This document shows, in pieces, positions 8,200 through 18,300 of a stretch of 64,000 nucleotides of DNA (the stretch's first letter is position 1; every line of letters starts with the position of its first letter). Made by a program: the position numbers and the translations under genes. This DNA comes from Prolixibacteraceae bacterium (lineage in GTDB: Bacteria; Bacteroidota; Bacteroidia; Bacteroidales; Prolixibacteraceae). The stretch is from assembly GCA_019163175.1 (NCBI GenBank), contig JAFLKN010000030.1, positions 1 through 64,000 on the forward strand, in the 5' to 3' direction. The notes under the pieces are model-generated. The model made no database searches. It was given only the letters and a program-made list of their open reading frames with translations, and had not been told where the DNA came from.

Positions 8200-9453
8200 A
8201 TGAAAATACTGCAATTAAAAAAACAGCTTATTCCCTCTTTGAATCTGCTTTTTTGGTTTGTTTCATTTAATTTCTGGAATGTCATTTTTAATCCGGGCGT
8301 CGAATCAACCAGTGTTATTAGGGGATTTGAGGTGGGGTGGGATTTAATTCTGTTGGTCAATTTTCTCTTTCTGCTTTACTGTTCTCTTCCATTCGTTTGG
8401 TTGATCAGGAAAAAATGGCTTTGGGTTAAAATACCAGTTTCAGTGCTATTTATAGTGCCATTAGGATACGTTATCCTGCAAGGAATTAAACCCGATGGAA
8501 ACAATGAAGATGTAGCAGTCTTTGTTGAATACTTTGTAAAAAGCTTCCTTTATGTGCTTGTTTTTCACCTGACTATTGTTGCTGCAGTTTACTTAAACCT
8601 GAAAGTTTTGATTGTTCGATTTCTGAATAAAAGCAGATTTTCATTGTACTTGCTCTACGTGATTGGAATAACTGTTTTATCAGCGACACTTAATTTTACC
8701 CTGTTCGATTTTTTCATCGACAAACTATTTCCCTCCCTGTTTTTCATTTCCTATTTCAGGATTTGGGAGCTTATTCTGATTGTTGCCGCCTACCTTATCT
8801 TCACCAGCGTTTTGTTCCTGATCTGGCAATATGCGTTGGTGCTGGTGGCCAATCGTGATGCCGCACGCAACGAATTGTCGGCACTGAAAGCACAAATAAA
8901 CCCGCACTTTCTGTTCAACAACCTAAATACGATTTATTCGATGGCCTCACAAAAAGACGAACGTACAACCGAAGTGATCCTGAAGCTTTCTGATTTTCTG
9001 CGGTATGTGCTTTACGATACCAGCTGCGAAACCATTCCACTTGAAAAAGAGGTTGAGATTATCCAAACTTATGTGGGTCTACAGAAAGAGCGCGTTAATC
9101 CAGAACTTATTCAGGTAAGTCTTACTATTGAAGGTGATTTTTCAGGAGCAACTATTAGTCCTCTGCTTTTGCTCCCTCTGGCCGAAAACTGTTTCAAGCA
9201 CGGCATAGGAAAAGGCCAGAGCAAAATTGAGATTTTAATACGTTTTGATAGGAAACAACTACTTTTTAAAACGGTGAACAACATTGCCAAACGCGAAAAA
9301 ACTGACACTGAAAAGAATGGTGGAATTGGCATAAAAAACGTAGAAACAAGATTAAATTTGATATATCCTGATCGCCATTCCCTTAGTTATAGAGAAAAAG
9401 ACGGTAATTTCCAGTTAGAAATGAAAGTTGAACTCGCGAATAACAAGGGTTAA
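8200..9453 (+). CDS. LytS-family sensor histidine kinase
   Basis: This 417-residue membrane kinase has about six hydrophobic segments in the first 215 residues. The His_kinase domain follows, with the signature LKAQINPHFLFNNLN that carries the phosphorylated His, and then a HATPase region with ENCFKHG and GIGIKNVETRL motifs. Such kinases normally signal to LytTR-type response regulators. No regulator directly follows. The nearest is the LytTR gene at 10231, on the same strand but beyond the oppositely oriented nth gene. The 3' end overlaps the nth stop by 4 bp. The sensed signal is unknown; the upstream lipoprotein may contribute. Confidence 0.9.
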   Translation: MKILQLKKQLIPSLNLLFWFVSFNFWNVIFNPGVESTSVIRGFEVGWDLILLVNFLFLLYCSLPFVWLIRKKWLWVKIPVSVLFIVPLGYVILQGIKPDGNNEDVAVFVEYFVKSFLYVLVFHLTIVAAVYLNLKVLIVRFLNKSRFSLYLLYVIGITVLSATLNFTLFDFFIDKLFPSLFFISYFRIWELILIVAAYLIFTSVLFLIWQYALVLVANRDAARNELSALKAQINPHFLFNNLNTIYSMASQKDERTTEVILKLSDFLRYVLYDTSCETIPLEKEVEIIQTYVGLQKERVNPELIQVSLTIEGDFSGATISPLLLLPLAENCFKHGIGKGQSKIEILIRFDRKQLLFKTVNNIAKREKTDTEKNGGIGIKNVETRLNLIYPDRHSLSYREKDGNFQLEMKVELANNKG

Positions 9454-10088
9454 TGTTTCAGGCTTTCATAATACAGGCAAACGGTGTTCATTGGGCAAAT
9501 ACCGCATTTTGGATTGGTGGGCCGGCAAAGTTCTCGTCCAAGAAACGAAATCGCCATTCCGGCCTCGTTCCAATATTCTTTTGGAACTACTGCCATGAAT
9601 TGTTTTTCAACTTTTTCTGGCTTTGCGGCATCAGCTTCGGCAGCAATCCCCAAACGCGGAGCCACGCGTAAAACGTGCAGGTCAACAATCACACCTTCAG
9701 CCTCATCACCCGATTCGCGGATAATCACATTGGCGGATTTTCTTCCAAGTCCGGGTAATTTGGTCAATTGATCCATTGTTCTTGGAATATTTTCGTCTTC
9801 GCCAATAGTCTGTGCCAACTTGACCAGCCATTTGGCTTTATTACCCCAGTTCCTGACCGAACCAATATGATGCTGAAGATCCGCCTCAGTCGCATGAGAA
9901 AGCGAATTCATTGTTGGATACGCCGCGAAGATGTCCGGAGCCAGTTCATTGATATGCTTATCCGAATCCTGAGCTGAAAGGATAACCATAACGACCAATT
10001 GGTAACGATTTTGATAGTCGAGCGGATGTTTGCGCTTTCCGTATTGCTGAAATAAGGGTTGAAGCGCCTGTGTCCAATTTGTTTCCAT
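9450..10088 (-). CDS. nth: Endonuclease III, DNA glycosylase/AP lyase
   Basis: This 212-residue protein is the base-excision-repair enzyme that removes oxidised pyrimidines and nicks abasic sites. The helix-hairpin-helix segment LPGLGRKSANVI includes the catalytic Lys. The catalytic Asp follows in GVIVDLHVLRV (VDTHV in most homologues). The C-terminal 4Fe-4S cluster motif is complete: CRPTNPKCGICPMNTVC gives Cys spacing 6-2-5. The length is normal for the family. It is transcribed against both neighbours and interrupts what may be a kinase-regulator pair. Confidence 0.95.
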   Translation of the reverse strand: METNWTQALQPLFQQYGKRKHPLDYQNRYQLVVMVILSAQDSDKHINELAPDIFAAYPTMNSLSHATEADLQHHIGSVRNWGNKAKWLVKLAQTIGEDENIPRTMDQLTKLPGLGRKSANVIIRESGDEAEGVIVDLHVLRVAPRLGIAAEADAAKPEKVEKQFMAVVPKEYWNEAGMAISFLGRELCRPTNPKCGICPMNTVCLYYESLKH

Positions 10089-10121
10089 GATTTAATTATT
10101 TTTGATTAAACTTAAAATTAC

Positions 10122-10129
10122 CAAATTTA
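10122..10129 (-). promoter_or_regulatory. Probable -7 box of nth
   Basis: TAAATTTG on the minus strand is a perfect TAnnTTTG match about 34 bp upstream of the nth ATG. No convincing TTG element is seen at the right distance, so confidence is moderate. Confidence 0.4.
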
Positions 10130-10164
10130 TTGATTCGATATCATTCTTTTTAGTAAATGCTTAT

Positions 10165-10194
10165 TGCAGAACGAACTAAATCGCGTATCTTGTA
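10165..10194 (+). promoter_or_regulatory. Weak candidate promoter of the LytTR regulator gene
   Basis: TTG at 10165-10167 is followed after 19 nt by TATCTTGT, an imperfect version of TAnnTTTG. It lies 36 bp before the ATG at 10231. Confidence 0.3.
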
Positions 10195-10230
10195 TATCAA
10201 TAGGGACCAGAACCTGGAAATCGAAACTTT

Positions 10231-10917
10231 ATGAACTGTATCATTATCGAAGATGAACCTGCTGCGCAATCCATTCTGGAGCATTACATAGAACTTTGCC
10301 CCGGACTGACCAGTGTCGGAACTTTTCGTGATGTGTTTTCTGCGCAGGCATTTCTTGATAACAATAACATTGACCTAATGTTTTTAGATATCAATCTGCC
10401 TGAAATGTCCGGGGTGAGTTTCCTTCGTTCCCTGGTACATCCACCGCTTGTCATATTTACAACCGCTTATTCGCAATATGCAGTTGATGGTTTCGATCTC
10501 GAAGCCGTCGATTTTCTGCTGAAACCCTTTTCTTTTGAACGGTTCTGTAAGGCCGTGAATAAGGCCAAAGACCGTTTCAATGCTAACCCTACCAAGCCTG
10601 TAAACGGAAAAATTACAGTAAAATCTGATCGTCGCATTTACCAGATTAACATGGGCGACATACTGTTCGTTGAATCCTGTGGCGATTATGTCACCATCCA
10701 TTGTACCGATAAAAAACTGGTGGTACACGGAACCATGAAAAGCTGGGACGAGAAACTGCAAAGCTCTTTGTTCCTGAAGGTTCACCGGACAATCATTGTA
10801 AATCTCCAAAAAATTGATCACATCGAAGGTAACCAGGTTCACATTGGCACACATAAATTACCTTTAGCCGAACCCTTTAAATCGCAGTTGCTCGAAAAAA
10901 TGTACAACACACAATAA
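10231..10917 (+). CDS. LytTR-family response regulator
   Basis: This 228-residue protein has an N-terminal receiver domain with acidic residues in IIEDEP and the phospho-acceptor Asp53 in LMFLDINLPEMSG. The C-terminal LytTR DNA-binding domain (about residues 125-225) shows the usual pattern VESCGDYVTIHC, then FLKVHRTIIVNL. It likely partners the LytS-type kinase at 8200-9453, because both are on the plus strand and no other kinase is near. The two are separated by nth. It is followed by a bidirectional terminator. Confidence 0.9.
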   Translation: MNCIIIEDEPAAQSILEHYIELCPGLTSVGTFRDVFSAQAFLDNNNIDLMFLDINLPEMSGVSFLRSLVHPPLVIFTTAYSQYAVDGFDLEAVDFLLKPFSFERFCKAVNKAKDRFNANPTKPVNGKITVKSDRRIYQINMGDILFVESCGDYVTIHCTDKKLVVHGTMKSWDEKLQSSLFLKVHRTIIVNLQKIDHIEGNQVHIGTHKLPLAEPFKSQLLEKMYNTQ

Positions 10918-10965
10918 GAAAGTCAATAAATTGACCCACACCCAAAACTGCACACTTAACCACAA

Positions 10966-11009
10966 AAAAAAGACTCTGCTGAACTGGAATGGTTCAACAG
11001 AGTCTTTCA
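10966..11009. terminator. Bidirectional terminator between convergent genes
   Basis: The arms aaagactctgctgaac and gttcaacagagtcttt pair over 16 bp with one G-T pair and a short loop. An A-run on the left and tttcaattt on the right allow it to serve both the LytTR gene (plus) and the lipoprotein gene at 11031 (minus). Confidence 0.75.
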
Positions 11010-11030
11010 ATTTAAATCCGATGATTGAGC

Positions 11031-11768
11031 CTATTTTACAAGCTTGGCGTCTTCCATAATTAATTCATAGAAATAGCCGTAGCCGAAATCCTTTTTCAGG
11101 GAAATTGTTCCTTCAAAAGTAACGACATCGTCTAATTTCACCTTGTCAAGAGTAGTAATAGTCAGATCAAAGTTTTCGCCATCTTTGGTTCCATCCTGAA
11201 TGTGAATCCAGTTTTTACCCATTACCTCATCGTTGATTTTTACAACCTGACCCTTCATTTTGATTTTTTTCCCACCAAAATCATTTCTGGATGCAAACAA
11301 TTGAGCAATAGAAACGCTTCCCTCAGCCGGTGCAACCGAAATATCTGCGTTCTGGGCATCGGTAGCTTTGCCAGTGTGCCCGGCAGCCATTCCACCACCC
11401 ATAGCACCACCCATTGCACCACCTGCAGCGTCGGCAGCACCAATAGGTTGTTTACTTAAACCCTGAACAAAATAGATGGTTTCGAATGTACGATCGAGCT
11501 CTTTACTTTTGAAATTTTTCATTTCAAGCGCTTGATCATAGTAATAAACTTCTCCGGCAGCAGCTTCCTGACTGGTTACTGCAATCCAGTTTTCGGTACC
11601 GTTATCGCTCACTTTCAGGTAAGTGTAGTTCGAAGTCTGAATAACTTCATTTACTTTTACCTCATGCATAGCTGGATTAGCAACATTCTGGGCTGTTGGT
11701 ACTTTGTTCTTTTTAACACAACCAGAAAAACCCACCAAAAGGACAAGAATAACAAAAAATGATCTCAT
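11031..11768 (-). CDS. Lipoprotein with C-terminal OB-fold domain
   Basis: The 245-residue product has a lipoprotein signal, MRSFFVILVLLVGFSGC. The first part, about residues 30-105, has an SH3-like or GW-like pattern (IQTSNYTYLKV, NWIAVT) as seen in NrfJ-related proteins. A low-complexity Gly/Ala/Met linker, GGAMGGAMGGGMAAGH, follows. The C-terminal 90 residues look like an OB-fold: IKMKGQVVKINDEVMGKNW, then IHIQDGT and VVTFEGTIS. The protein is exported and could bind a small ligand or assist a redox or metal partner, but no partner gene is adjacent. It shares the terminator at 10966. Confidence 0.78.
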   Translation of the reverse strand: MRSFFVILVLLVGFSGCVKKNKVPTAQNVANPAMHEVKVNEVIQTSNYTYLKVSDNGTENWIAVTSQEAAAGEVYYYDQALEMKNFKSKELDRTFETIYFVQGLSKQPIGAADAAGGAMGGAMGGGMAAGHTGKATDAQNADISVAPAEGSVSIAQLFASRNDFGGKKIKMKGQVVKINDEVMGKNWIHIQDGTKDGENFDLTITTLDKVKLDDVVTFEGTISLKKDFGYGYFYELIMEDAKLVK

Positions 11769-11952
11769 GACTTATAAATTTTTATAATTTTTGACTTTAC
11801 TATTGTGCGAAATTGCTGAATTCAAAAACTTTAGCTCTCAAACAATTTTCGGCACAATTAGTTGTAATTTTAGTTGATTTTTCAATGCATCCCAAACTCA
11901 ATGACATAAATCAATACTGAACCGGTACTTAATTTACAATTTAACTACACGT

Positions 11953-12510
11953 TTAAAATATCCGTTTCCTGCTGGCACTGGCTGCAATCAATTTTTCGAG
12001 TCGTGCATTCTGCGTAGCTTGCTGCTTGGCACTCATCACCCAAAAAAAAATGGTTTTCTTGTATGATGTTGACTGCGAATTGAAAAAATCCCACGCCTGT
12101 TCATCCTCTTTGAAGCGGATTTCCATCTCTTCAGCAAGCTTCTCAGGCTTATTCTCGTAACTGTAAATGGCCGACCGGTCTTCCCTACGTTTCTCAAAGG
12201 CCGCCAAACCTGCCGGTGTCATTTTCCCCACCCGAATCAGCTCTTCCACTTTTTTGATGTTTATGGCACTCCAATTGCTTTTCGGATTACGCGGCGTGAA
12301 CCTGTTGCAATAGCTTTCATTGTCAATTGAGCGCCGGATACCGTCGATCCATCCAAAGCAAAGCGCTTCATCAACCGATTCCGACCAGGTCATGGTAGGT
12401 TTCCCAGTTCCCACTTTGTAATAACCCACCAGAACCTCTTTTTCGCTTTTATAATGGACTTCGAGCCATCTGCGGAAACTTAAAGCCGAATCAAAAAATA
12501 TTGGACTCAT
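11953..12510 (-). CDS. YdeI-family protein
   Basis: This 185-residue cytoplasmic protein has the recognisable YdeI/OmpD-associated family pattern: TWSESVDEALCFGWIDG, then NRFTPRNPKSNWSAIN, and a C-terminal region rich in basic and aromatic residues (KKTIFFWV). Members have been linked to resistance to antimicrobial peptides or bacteriocins in some species, but the biochemical role is not settled. It has no signal peptide. It ends the minus-strand run 12.0-15.2 kb, 25 bp downstream of the alpha/beta hydrolase gene, so co-transcription is possible. Confidence 0.82.
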   Translation of the reverse strand: MSPIFFDSALSFRRWLEVHYKSEKEVLVGYYKVGTGKPTMTWSESVDEALCFGWIDGIRRSIDNESYCNRFTPRNPKSNWSAINIKKVEELIRVGKMTPAGLAAFEKRREDRSAIYSYENKPEKLAEEMEIRFKEDEQAWDFFNSQSTSYKKTIFFWVMSAKQQATQNARLEKLIAASASRKRIF

Positions 12511-12535
12511 TTTGGTTTGGATAATCAGTAAACTA

Positions 12536-13309
12536 CTATAAATGCTGTTTAAACATCCAGTTCAGCAACTCAGGTTCCTGGTAGGCATTGGTCCACGAAT
12601 CGTGTTTTACTCCCTTATACTCCGTATAAATTGGTGAGCCGCCATGTTTTTTTAGAACCTTGACCAGATTTCTGGAGTATTCAACCGAATTTATATCGTC
12701 GCTGTCGCCATGAAAAATCCACAGTGGAGTACTTTTCATTAAATCGACTTTGCTGGTGTCGGCAATTCCGCATACCGGAACTGCTGCTGCAAAAAAATGA
12801 GGTCTGCGGGTAATAATATCGAAAGTTCCCTCGCCACCCAGCGATAATCCGGTTACGTAGATTCGGGTTCTATCAATTTTCAGTTTACCAGCAAGTAAAT
12901 CAATGAGTTCCAAAGTTAATCTGCTGGCTTTACTTGGATCTTTTGCTGTCAGGCATAGCGGATATTGCGGAAACCAGGCCCAGGCATCGTCTCTGGGACA
13001 CTGCGGAGCCAGAACAAAACAGGCCTGTTTCTCACCCGCTGCTGCACGCTCCAACACTTGGGGCACCTCACTCAAGTGACTTTCATTGTCGTCACCCTGT
13101 GATCCGGCTCCGTGCAAAAACAAAACCAACGGATAGCTTTTGCTGGAATCATAACCTTTGGGATACAACAGCCGGTAGGGTAGTTTTTCCTTAATCCGGT
13201 TCGTAAATATTTCCTTTGTGTATTGCCCGACAGGCAAAGATTTTTGCTGCCCACAACACAGAAAACAAATTAAGCTAATACCAACCAACAGTAATGAAAG
13301 TTTAAACAT
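12536..13309 (-). CDS. Exported alpha/beta hydrolase (esterase/peptidase-like)
   Basis: About 257 residues from the chosen start. A signal segment ends in ICFLCCGQ, consistent with a lipoprotein. The core is an alpha/beta hydrolase of the LpqC/poly(3-hydroxybutyrate) depolymerase or prolyl-oligopeptidase-like type: LVLFLHGAGSQGDD forms the oxyanion region, GLSLGGEG carries the nucleophile Ser, GDSDD the Asp, and GVKHDSW the His. Start MFKLSLL at 13309 is preferred because AGGA lies 8 nt upstream. An alternative ATG at 13327 overlaps the upstream stop as TAATG. It probably follows the beta-lactamase-like gene in one transcript. The substrate is unknown. Confidence 0.85.
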   Translation of the reverse strand: MFKLSLLLVGISLICFLCCGQQKSLPVGQYTKEIFTNRIKEKLPYRLLYPKGYDSSKSYPLVLFLHGAGSQGDDNESHLSEVPQVLERAAAGEKQACFVLAPQCPRDDAWAWFPQYPLCLTAKDPSKASRLTLELIDLLAGKLKIDRTRIYVTGLSLGGEGTFDIITRRPHFFAAAVPVCGIADTSKVDLMKSTPLWIFHGDSDDINSVEYSRNLVKVLKKHGGSPIYTEYKGVKHDSWTNAYQEPELLNWMFKQHL

Positions 13310-13326
13310 GACAATTCCTGATTTCA

Positions 13327-14898
13327 TTATTTGTTGACTTGCTCATTTCGTTTAAAATCCAGATCGTGAAAATCGTAACTGAAATCTGTGAGTGGCGAAA
13401 TGGCTTTCATCGTAAACCCGACAGCTTTTCCTTCCGGATCGAGGCTAAACAGCACAAAGGCATCCGCTTTCATGCTTCGGCTAATCCATTTTACGGCAAA
13501 TGTATTTCCTTTATAAAAACTCATTTCACCTTTAAGCTGGGGTGATCGAACTGCCTGAAACCAAAGTTTGCCATTTCTTTCAGAGATAGTTACTTTTCCC
13601 AGCCAATTATCTGAATATTCGCCAATAAATAATCCGGATTCGGGTTGGTTGCCTGCCACTTGAAGCGCCTTTTCTGTTTCGCTTTGAATTTTTGTAGAAA
13701 GTTCGAGTTCTTCCTTTTCGTTTTTATACAAACGCTCTTTGTAGAAAGCAATCCAATCTTCATTGGGCAATCCGAGGTAAGCATCCTTAATGGTATTCGT
13801 AACCGAGCTGAAAGCTGCTCCGTTCTCCTGATTCGTCAAAACTACAATTCCGAGTTTCATTTCAGGCAATAGAGTTACCTGAGTAACCATTCCTTCCATT
13901 CCACCTGTATGCGAAACCTGTTTGGTACCTTTCACATCGGTCAATCCCCAGCCCAACCCATAGGCGCTGAAATGACTGTTGTACTTGTCGGATCGTACTG
14001 GCATATTGGTTTGCGGGCTCCACATTTCCCGTTGTGCCAAAGCACTGAAAATTTGCTTATCCAGCTTCGAACCATATTTACCATTTTCGAGCTGACAGAT
14101 CATCCATTTGCTCATATCGCTTATGCTAGAATAGATTCCGCCAGCCGAACATTGTCCGGTTTTCAGATCATGGCGTGGTACAACCTGGAGCTTCCCGTCA
14201 ACAACCGTATGTCCATCAATCACATTAGCTTTATCTTTCATCCGTGCAAACGATGCTGCCGAACGATTCATTTCAAGTGGTTTCATAATCTGATCTTCCA
14301 CTACCTGCTCCCAAATTTTTCCTGAAACACGCGTCACTACTTCGCCAGCTACCATATACAACAGGTTGTCGTAGTCATATTTGGTGCGAAAAGGTGAGGT
14401 CTGCTTTAGGAACCGCAAATTGTAAATGATGTCTTTGATCTCAAAATTTGCAGAGTCAGGCCAGATCATCAGGTCGCCGGCACCAAGCCCCATGCCACTT
14501 CGGTGAGTCAACAAATCGCGTATGGTAAAATCTTCGGTAACATACGAATTATACAACCTGAATTCAGGAATATACTGGATTACCTTGTCATCCCACTTGA
14601 TCTTTCTGGCATCGACCAACTGGGCTAGTGTGGCCGAGGTAAATGCCTTGCTGTTGGAGGCAATTCCGAACAGCGTATTATCATCTACTTTAGATTGTGT
14701 CTTTAGCGAGCTTACGCCATAACCTTTGGAGTGGATTACTTTGCCATCTTTAACCAGCGCAACTGCCATTCCCGGAACCTGAAAGGTTTTCATGGTTCGT
14801 TCAACGAGTTTATCGATTTCAGCCGAGGAGAGGGATTGTGAAAACCCCGACAACCCAATGCAAAGCAGCATCAGAAACAGAATAAAAAACCTTTTCAT
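13327..14898 (-). CDS. Exported class C beta-lactamase-fold serine hydrolase
   Basis: About 523 residues from start MKRFFILFLMLL, which begins a Sec signal peptide ending GFSQ. The beta-lactamase/penicillin-binding fold shows the SxxK motif in GIASNSKAFTSA, a Tyr-x-Asn motif in YDYDNLLYM, and HTGGMEG in place of KTG. A C-terminal domain of about 100 residues, typical of Bacteroidota members (DUF3471-like), follows. Such proteins act as esterases, D-aminopeptidases or cell-wall carboxypeptidases; true antibiotic resistance is less likely. The ORF-track start 13 codons earlier would precede the signal peptide and is rejected. It is adjacent to another exported hydrolase. Confidence 0.88.
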   Translation of the reverse strand: MKRFFILFLMLLCIGLSGFSQSLSSAEIDKLVERTMKTFQVPGMAVALVKDGKVIHSKGYGVSSLKTQSKVDDNTLFGIASNSKAFTSATLAQLVDARKIKWDDKVIQYIPEFRLYNSYVTEDFTIRDLLTHRSGMGLGAGDLMIWPDSANFEIKDIIYNLRFLKQTSPFRTKYDYDNLLYMVAGEVVTRVSGKIWEQVVEDQIMKPLEMNRSAASFARMKDKANVIDGHTVVDGKLQVVPRHDLKTGQCSAGGIYSSISDMSKWMICQLENGKYGSKLDKQIFSALAQREMWSPQTNMPVRSDKYNSHFSAYGLGWGLTDVKGTKQVSHTGGMEGMVTQVTLLPEMKLGIVVLTNQENGAAFSSVTNTIKDAYLGLPNEDWIAFYKERLYKNEKEELELSTKIQSETEKALQVAGNQPESGLFIGEYSDNWLGKVTISERNGKLWFQAVRSPQLKGEMSFYKGNTFAVKWISRSMKADAFVLFSLDPEGKAVGFTMKAISPLTDFSYDFHDLDFKRNEQVNK

Positions 14899-14954
14899 AT
14901 CAGCGGTTTTGAGGTGAGAAAATCCGGACAAATGCAATAATTTAACAGAAATGA

Positions 14955-15206
14955 TTAGTGTTTGAGTTTGCTAAATGCTCGTTTAATCAGTCGACCAACC
15001 AAAATTAATCCTAGCCCGGCGACCAAAAATGGCATCATCATTCCAATAAGGAAATCGTTCTTTCCCCAATTAATGAGGAGATACCCAAATGAGCCAACTA
15101 AAACCATAACTCCCAAAATTTGAAGGAACTGGCTGGCTCTTTCAGCAACCTGACGGTGTTTATTGTTTTCGTTATTCTGGTTACGAAGGAATCCTTTTTC
15201 AAGCAT
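14955..15206 (-). CDS. Small two-helix membrane protein
   Basis: The 83-residue product has a charged, Asn-rich N-terminus (NQNNENNKHRQ) and two predicted membrane spans, about residues 29-45 and 54-71, then a basic tail (KRAFSKLKH). No family is recognised. It lies 56 bp upstream of the beta-lactamase-like gene on the same strand. Codon use and spacing look genuine, but the role is unknown. Confidence 0.6.
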   Translation of the reverse strand: MLEKGFLRNQNNENNKHRQVAERASQFLQILGVMVLVGSFGYLLINWGKNDFLIGMMMPFLVAGLGLILVGRLIKRAFSKLKH

Positions 15207-15295
15207 AATCGTTGATTTTATGAATTTGCAGCTAAATTAAACCAATTATCTGAATCTGTGAATGTGATAATATCGCCAATATCATATACTTTCTG

Positions 15296-15335
15296 CAAAA
15301 AAAGACCCTCTGCTCTTTCGAACAGAAGGTCTTGG
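15296..15335 (-). terminator. Terminator of the HEAT-DUF1080 gene
   Basis: On the minus strand the arms AAGACCTTCTG and CAGAGGGTCTT pair with one mismatch and are followed by TTTTTTTGC. It lies about 30 bp after the stop codon at 15366. Confidence 0.7.
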
Positions 15336-15365
15336 CTTATTTGATTTACTTCGTTTGGGTTTCTG

Positions 15366-18300
15366 TTATAAATCTTTAATGCGCAAATTCCTGAATTTCA
15401 GATTAGAGCCATGCCCGAGGAATCCGAGATATCCTTTGTTGCGCTGCAATCCCGGGTGATCTTTATGATCGAGTGTCCCATTTTTGCTGGCCTTTTTCAT
15501 GTTTCCTTCCAGAATGACAGTTCCGTTCAAAGTCACTTTCACGTCATCTCCCTTTATAACAACTTCTTCGTAGTTCCATTCGCCCACAGGTTTCAGGAAC
15601 CCACGTTTGGCCGGGATAATTCCATATACCGAACCATGATATTGATATGGTTCCAGATCCTTGTAAATATCAGCTTCATTATCCAAAATCTGAAGTTCCT
15701 TGCCCACATAGGCGGCATCGCCCTGAAGTGGTGCATGAATACCGAGACCGTTGTTGGCTCCGGGAGTCAATTGGAATTCGAAACGCATAATGAAGTTGGA
15801 GTATTCTCTTTCAGTGAAAATGTTACCATGAGCGCCTTCTTTTGGGCTAACTACGATCTCTCCATCGATGGCCGTGTAATCAACTTTATTACCTTGCCAG
15901 TTATCCAGATTTTTACCGTTGAAAAGTAGTTTAAATCCTTCGGCTTCTTCCTCAGCACTCAGTTTCACATCTTCCAGATTTAGTTCTTTCACAAAAATGT
16001 TGCGGAAAGCCAAATCAGTTCCGTGAGCCTGAAGTTCGATAGCATCTTTTACAAAAATCGGCATTGTGCGATCCCAGTAGTTTTCCATCACCACATTGTC
16101 AACTACAAGCACACCATTCAGGTAAACAGTTACGCGGTCGCCTTCCATTTTAATGCGGAAGGTATTCCAGTCGCCAATAGCATTGTCAGCCAAAACAAGC
16201 GGTTTGCTTTGATTTTTCTGGTTGTTGTACAAACCTCCAGACCCAACCTGGGCGCCAACATCAACACGGGCTGTATCCCAAATCTGAACCTGGGGAGTTC
16301 CGCGCAGATAAATACCACTGTCGCCGTTTTTACTGATTTTCCAGTCAACCAGCATTTCGAAATCGCCGTACATTTTTTTAGAACAAAGGTTGTCGCCTTT
16401 GCCGTTGAAAACAATACAGCCATCTTTTACCGACCAGTTATTTGCCACTTTGGCGTCGGCTTCAACCTGCGCTTTGGCAAGTTCTGCCGGAGTCATTTTT
16501 GCACGGGCAACCGGGTTTTTAACCAGACCCTGCCAGCCACTCAAATCTTTCCCATTGAAAATGCTGACCAGGCCTTTACTCTTTGGAATTTTCTCAAGAT
16601 ATTCGCGGATATCGATAATATCATACTGACTATCCTGGCCACTAATTTTACTCATCACCTTAGTCAAAACTTCGGTAACATATTCGCCAGTCATCCCATT
16701 CTTTTTTCCTGAAGAAGGCAAAGCTAATGCTTTGGCGGCAGCAGCGGCAGTAGCACTCAGGTCTGCATTGTCAAGATAAGCTGAAACAAACACCAGCGAC
16801 AGGAAAGTTTTTACATTGCGGGCAGCCTGAATGATCTGAATTTTTTCGGGTGCTGAAGCACATTCCGGCATAAGCTTTTCTATCATCAGTAATTTCTGGT
16901 CATCCGGAAGTTCAGATTCGAGCGTAATCCGGATGTATGATTTCAGCGCCTCCGAGCGGAATTGTTTCAGCTCTGCATTGGCAAAAACGCTGAACAAATG
17001 AGGTGCAGCTTTGGCATTCTTCCAATTGGCGAGCGATACAAATGCAGCTTCACGTTCAGCCGAATTGCTGCTTTTCAACAAACCAACCACGGTTTTCAGC
17101 GCTTTCGGATCGTTTAATGAAGACAATACCGGTATCAGCTTTTCGGTCATACCTCCGCTTTGAATTTCTTTCAATACCAAACCTGCATCTGGTTTTTCTG
17201 TTCCTGAATAAATATTAATCAAGGCGTTTTGCAGATTAGCGGCGGCCTTTTTATCGGATACCTGTTTGAGCATTCCGATCAAATCAACAGCATTTTCTGA
17301 TTTGGCAACAGTTTCGAGAGCGATAAACGCAGCTGCACTAACTTCAGGATTCGGTGAAGAACTCTGCTTTTTGATGAGTGGATAAGCTTCTGTAGCACGA
17401 CGGGCTCCGAGTACATTCATCAACACAATCTTACCGGCATCATTCATACCCTCCAGTTGAGCGGTGAGCAAACCGCTTTCTTTTACTGAAGTAGAAATCC
17501 GGAGAGCCTGTTCTATTTCGGCAACTTCAGCAGGGCTTTTTGCCTTTTTCAACTGATCAATCAGCGCAGGAACTGCATTGGCCTTTTGATTTAAAGCCAA
17601 TGAACGAATAGCTTCCAGACGTACAACTTCTTCTTTTGCTTTTAAAGCCGGAAGAATAGCCTTTTGCAGAACTACGGGTTCGCTGCGTTTTGCCAGAAAA
17701 TGCAAAATTTCAGCTTTCGTTTCGGCAGGAGCTTTTTTGGTGGCAGCAATCCAGCTTTCCACATTCCCACTGTTAAGTTGAGCCGAAGCGTTGTTCAATA
17801 CGGCATTCCGGTAGACCTTATTGCTGTTTTTAATTTCTTTCAGGAAAAGCTCATTGTTTCCAAATCCGGTAACTGCCAACGCTTCTGAGCGGTAGATCAT
17901 CTGATTTTCGTTGGTGCAATTTTTTAATACTACAGCACACAACTGATTACTTAAGCTGGTTTCGCCTTGTGCAGCCAATCGCTTAGCGAGTTGCATATAC
18001 GAAGCCATTGTTCCGGCCACATCAGGTTGGTATCCGACAGCCAACGCAGCAGCCTCGAAAGTAGGTACCGAAGCTTTTCCGCCGATGTTTGCCAATGCGG
18101 TATAGGTGTGTTGGAGCAATTCACCTTTAGCGGTTTTGGTCAGTTTAATTAACGAACTTTCAGCAGGCTGATATTTCAGCTGACCGAGTGTTTTAACCAT
18201 AGCCAATTGTTGCACTCCGGTTTTATTCGAGAGATTTTTCAGAACTAATGCGCCTGATTCTGGTTTTCCGATGCTGGTTAAAGCAGCTAGAGCTGGTGCA

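Noticed and set aside
13327-14898. Antibiotic-resistance beta-lactamase
   Set aside because: HTGG instead of KTG, a DUF3471-like tail and no regulator point to an esterase or peptidase.
16023-16712. 229-codon plus-strand ORF opposite the DUF1080 gene
   Set aside because: Shadow of a strongly supported gene; composition is not protein-like for this genome.
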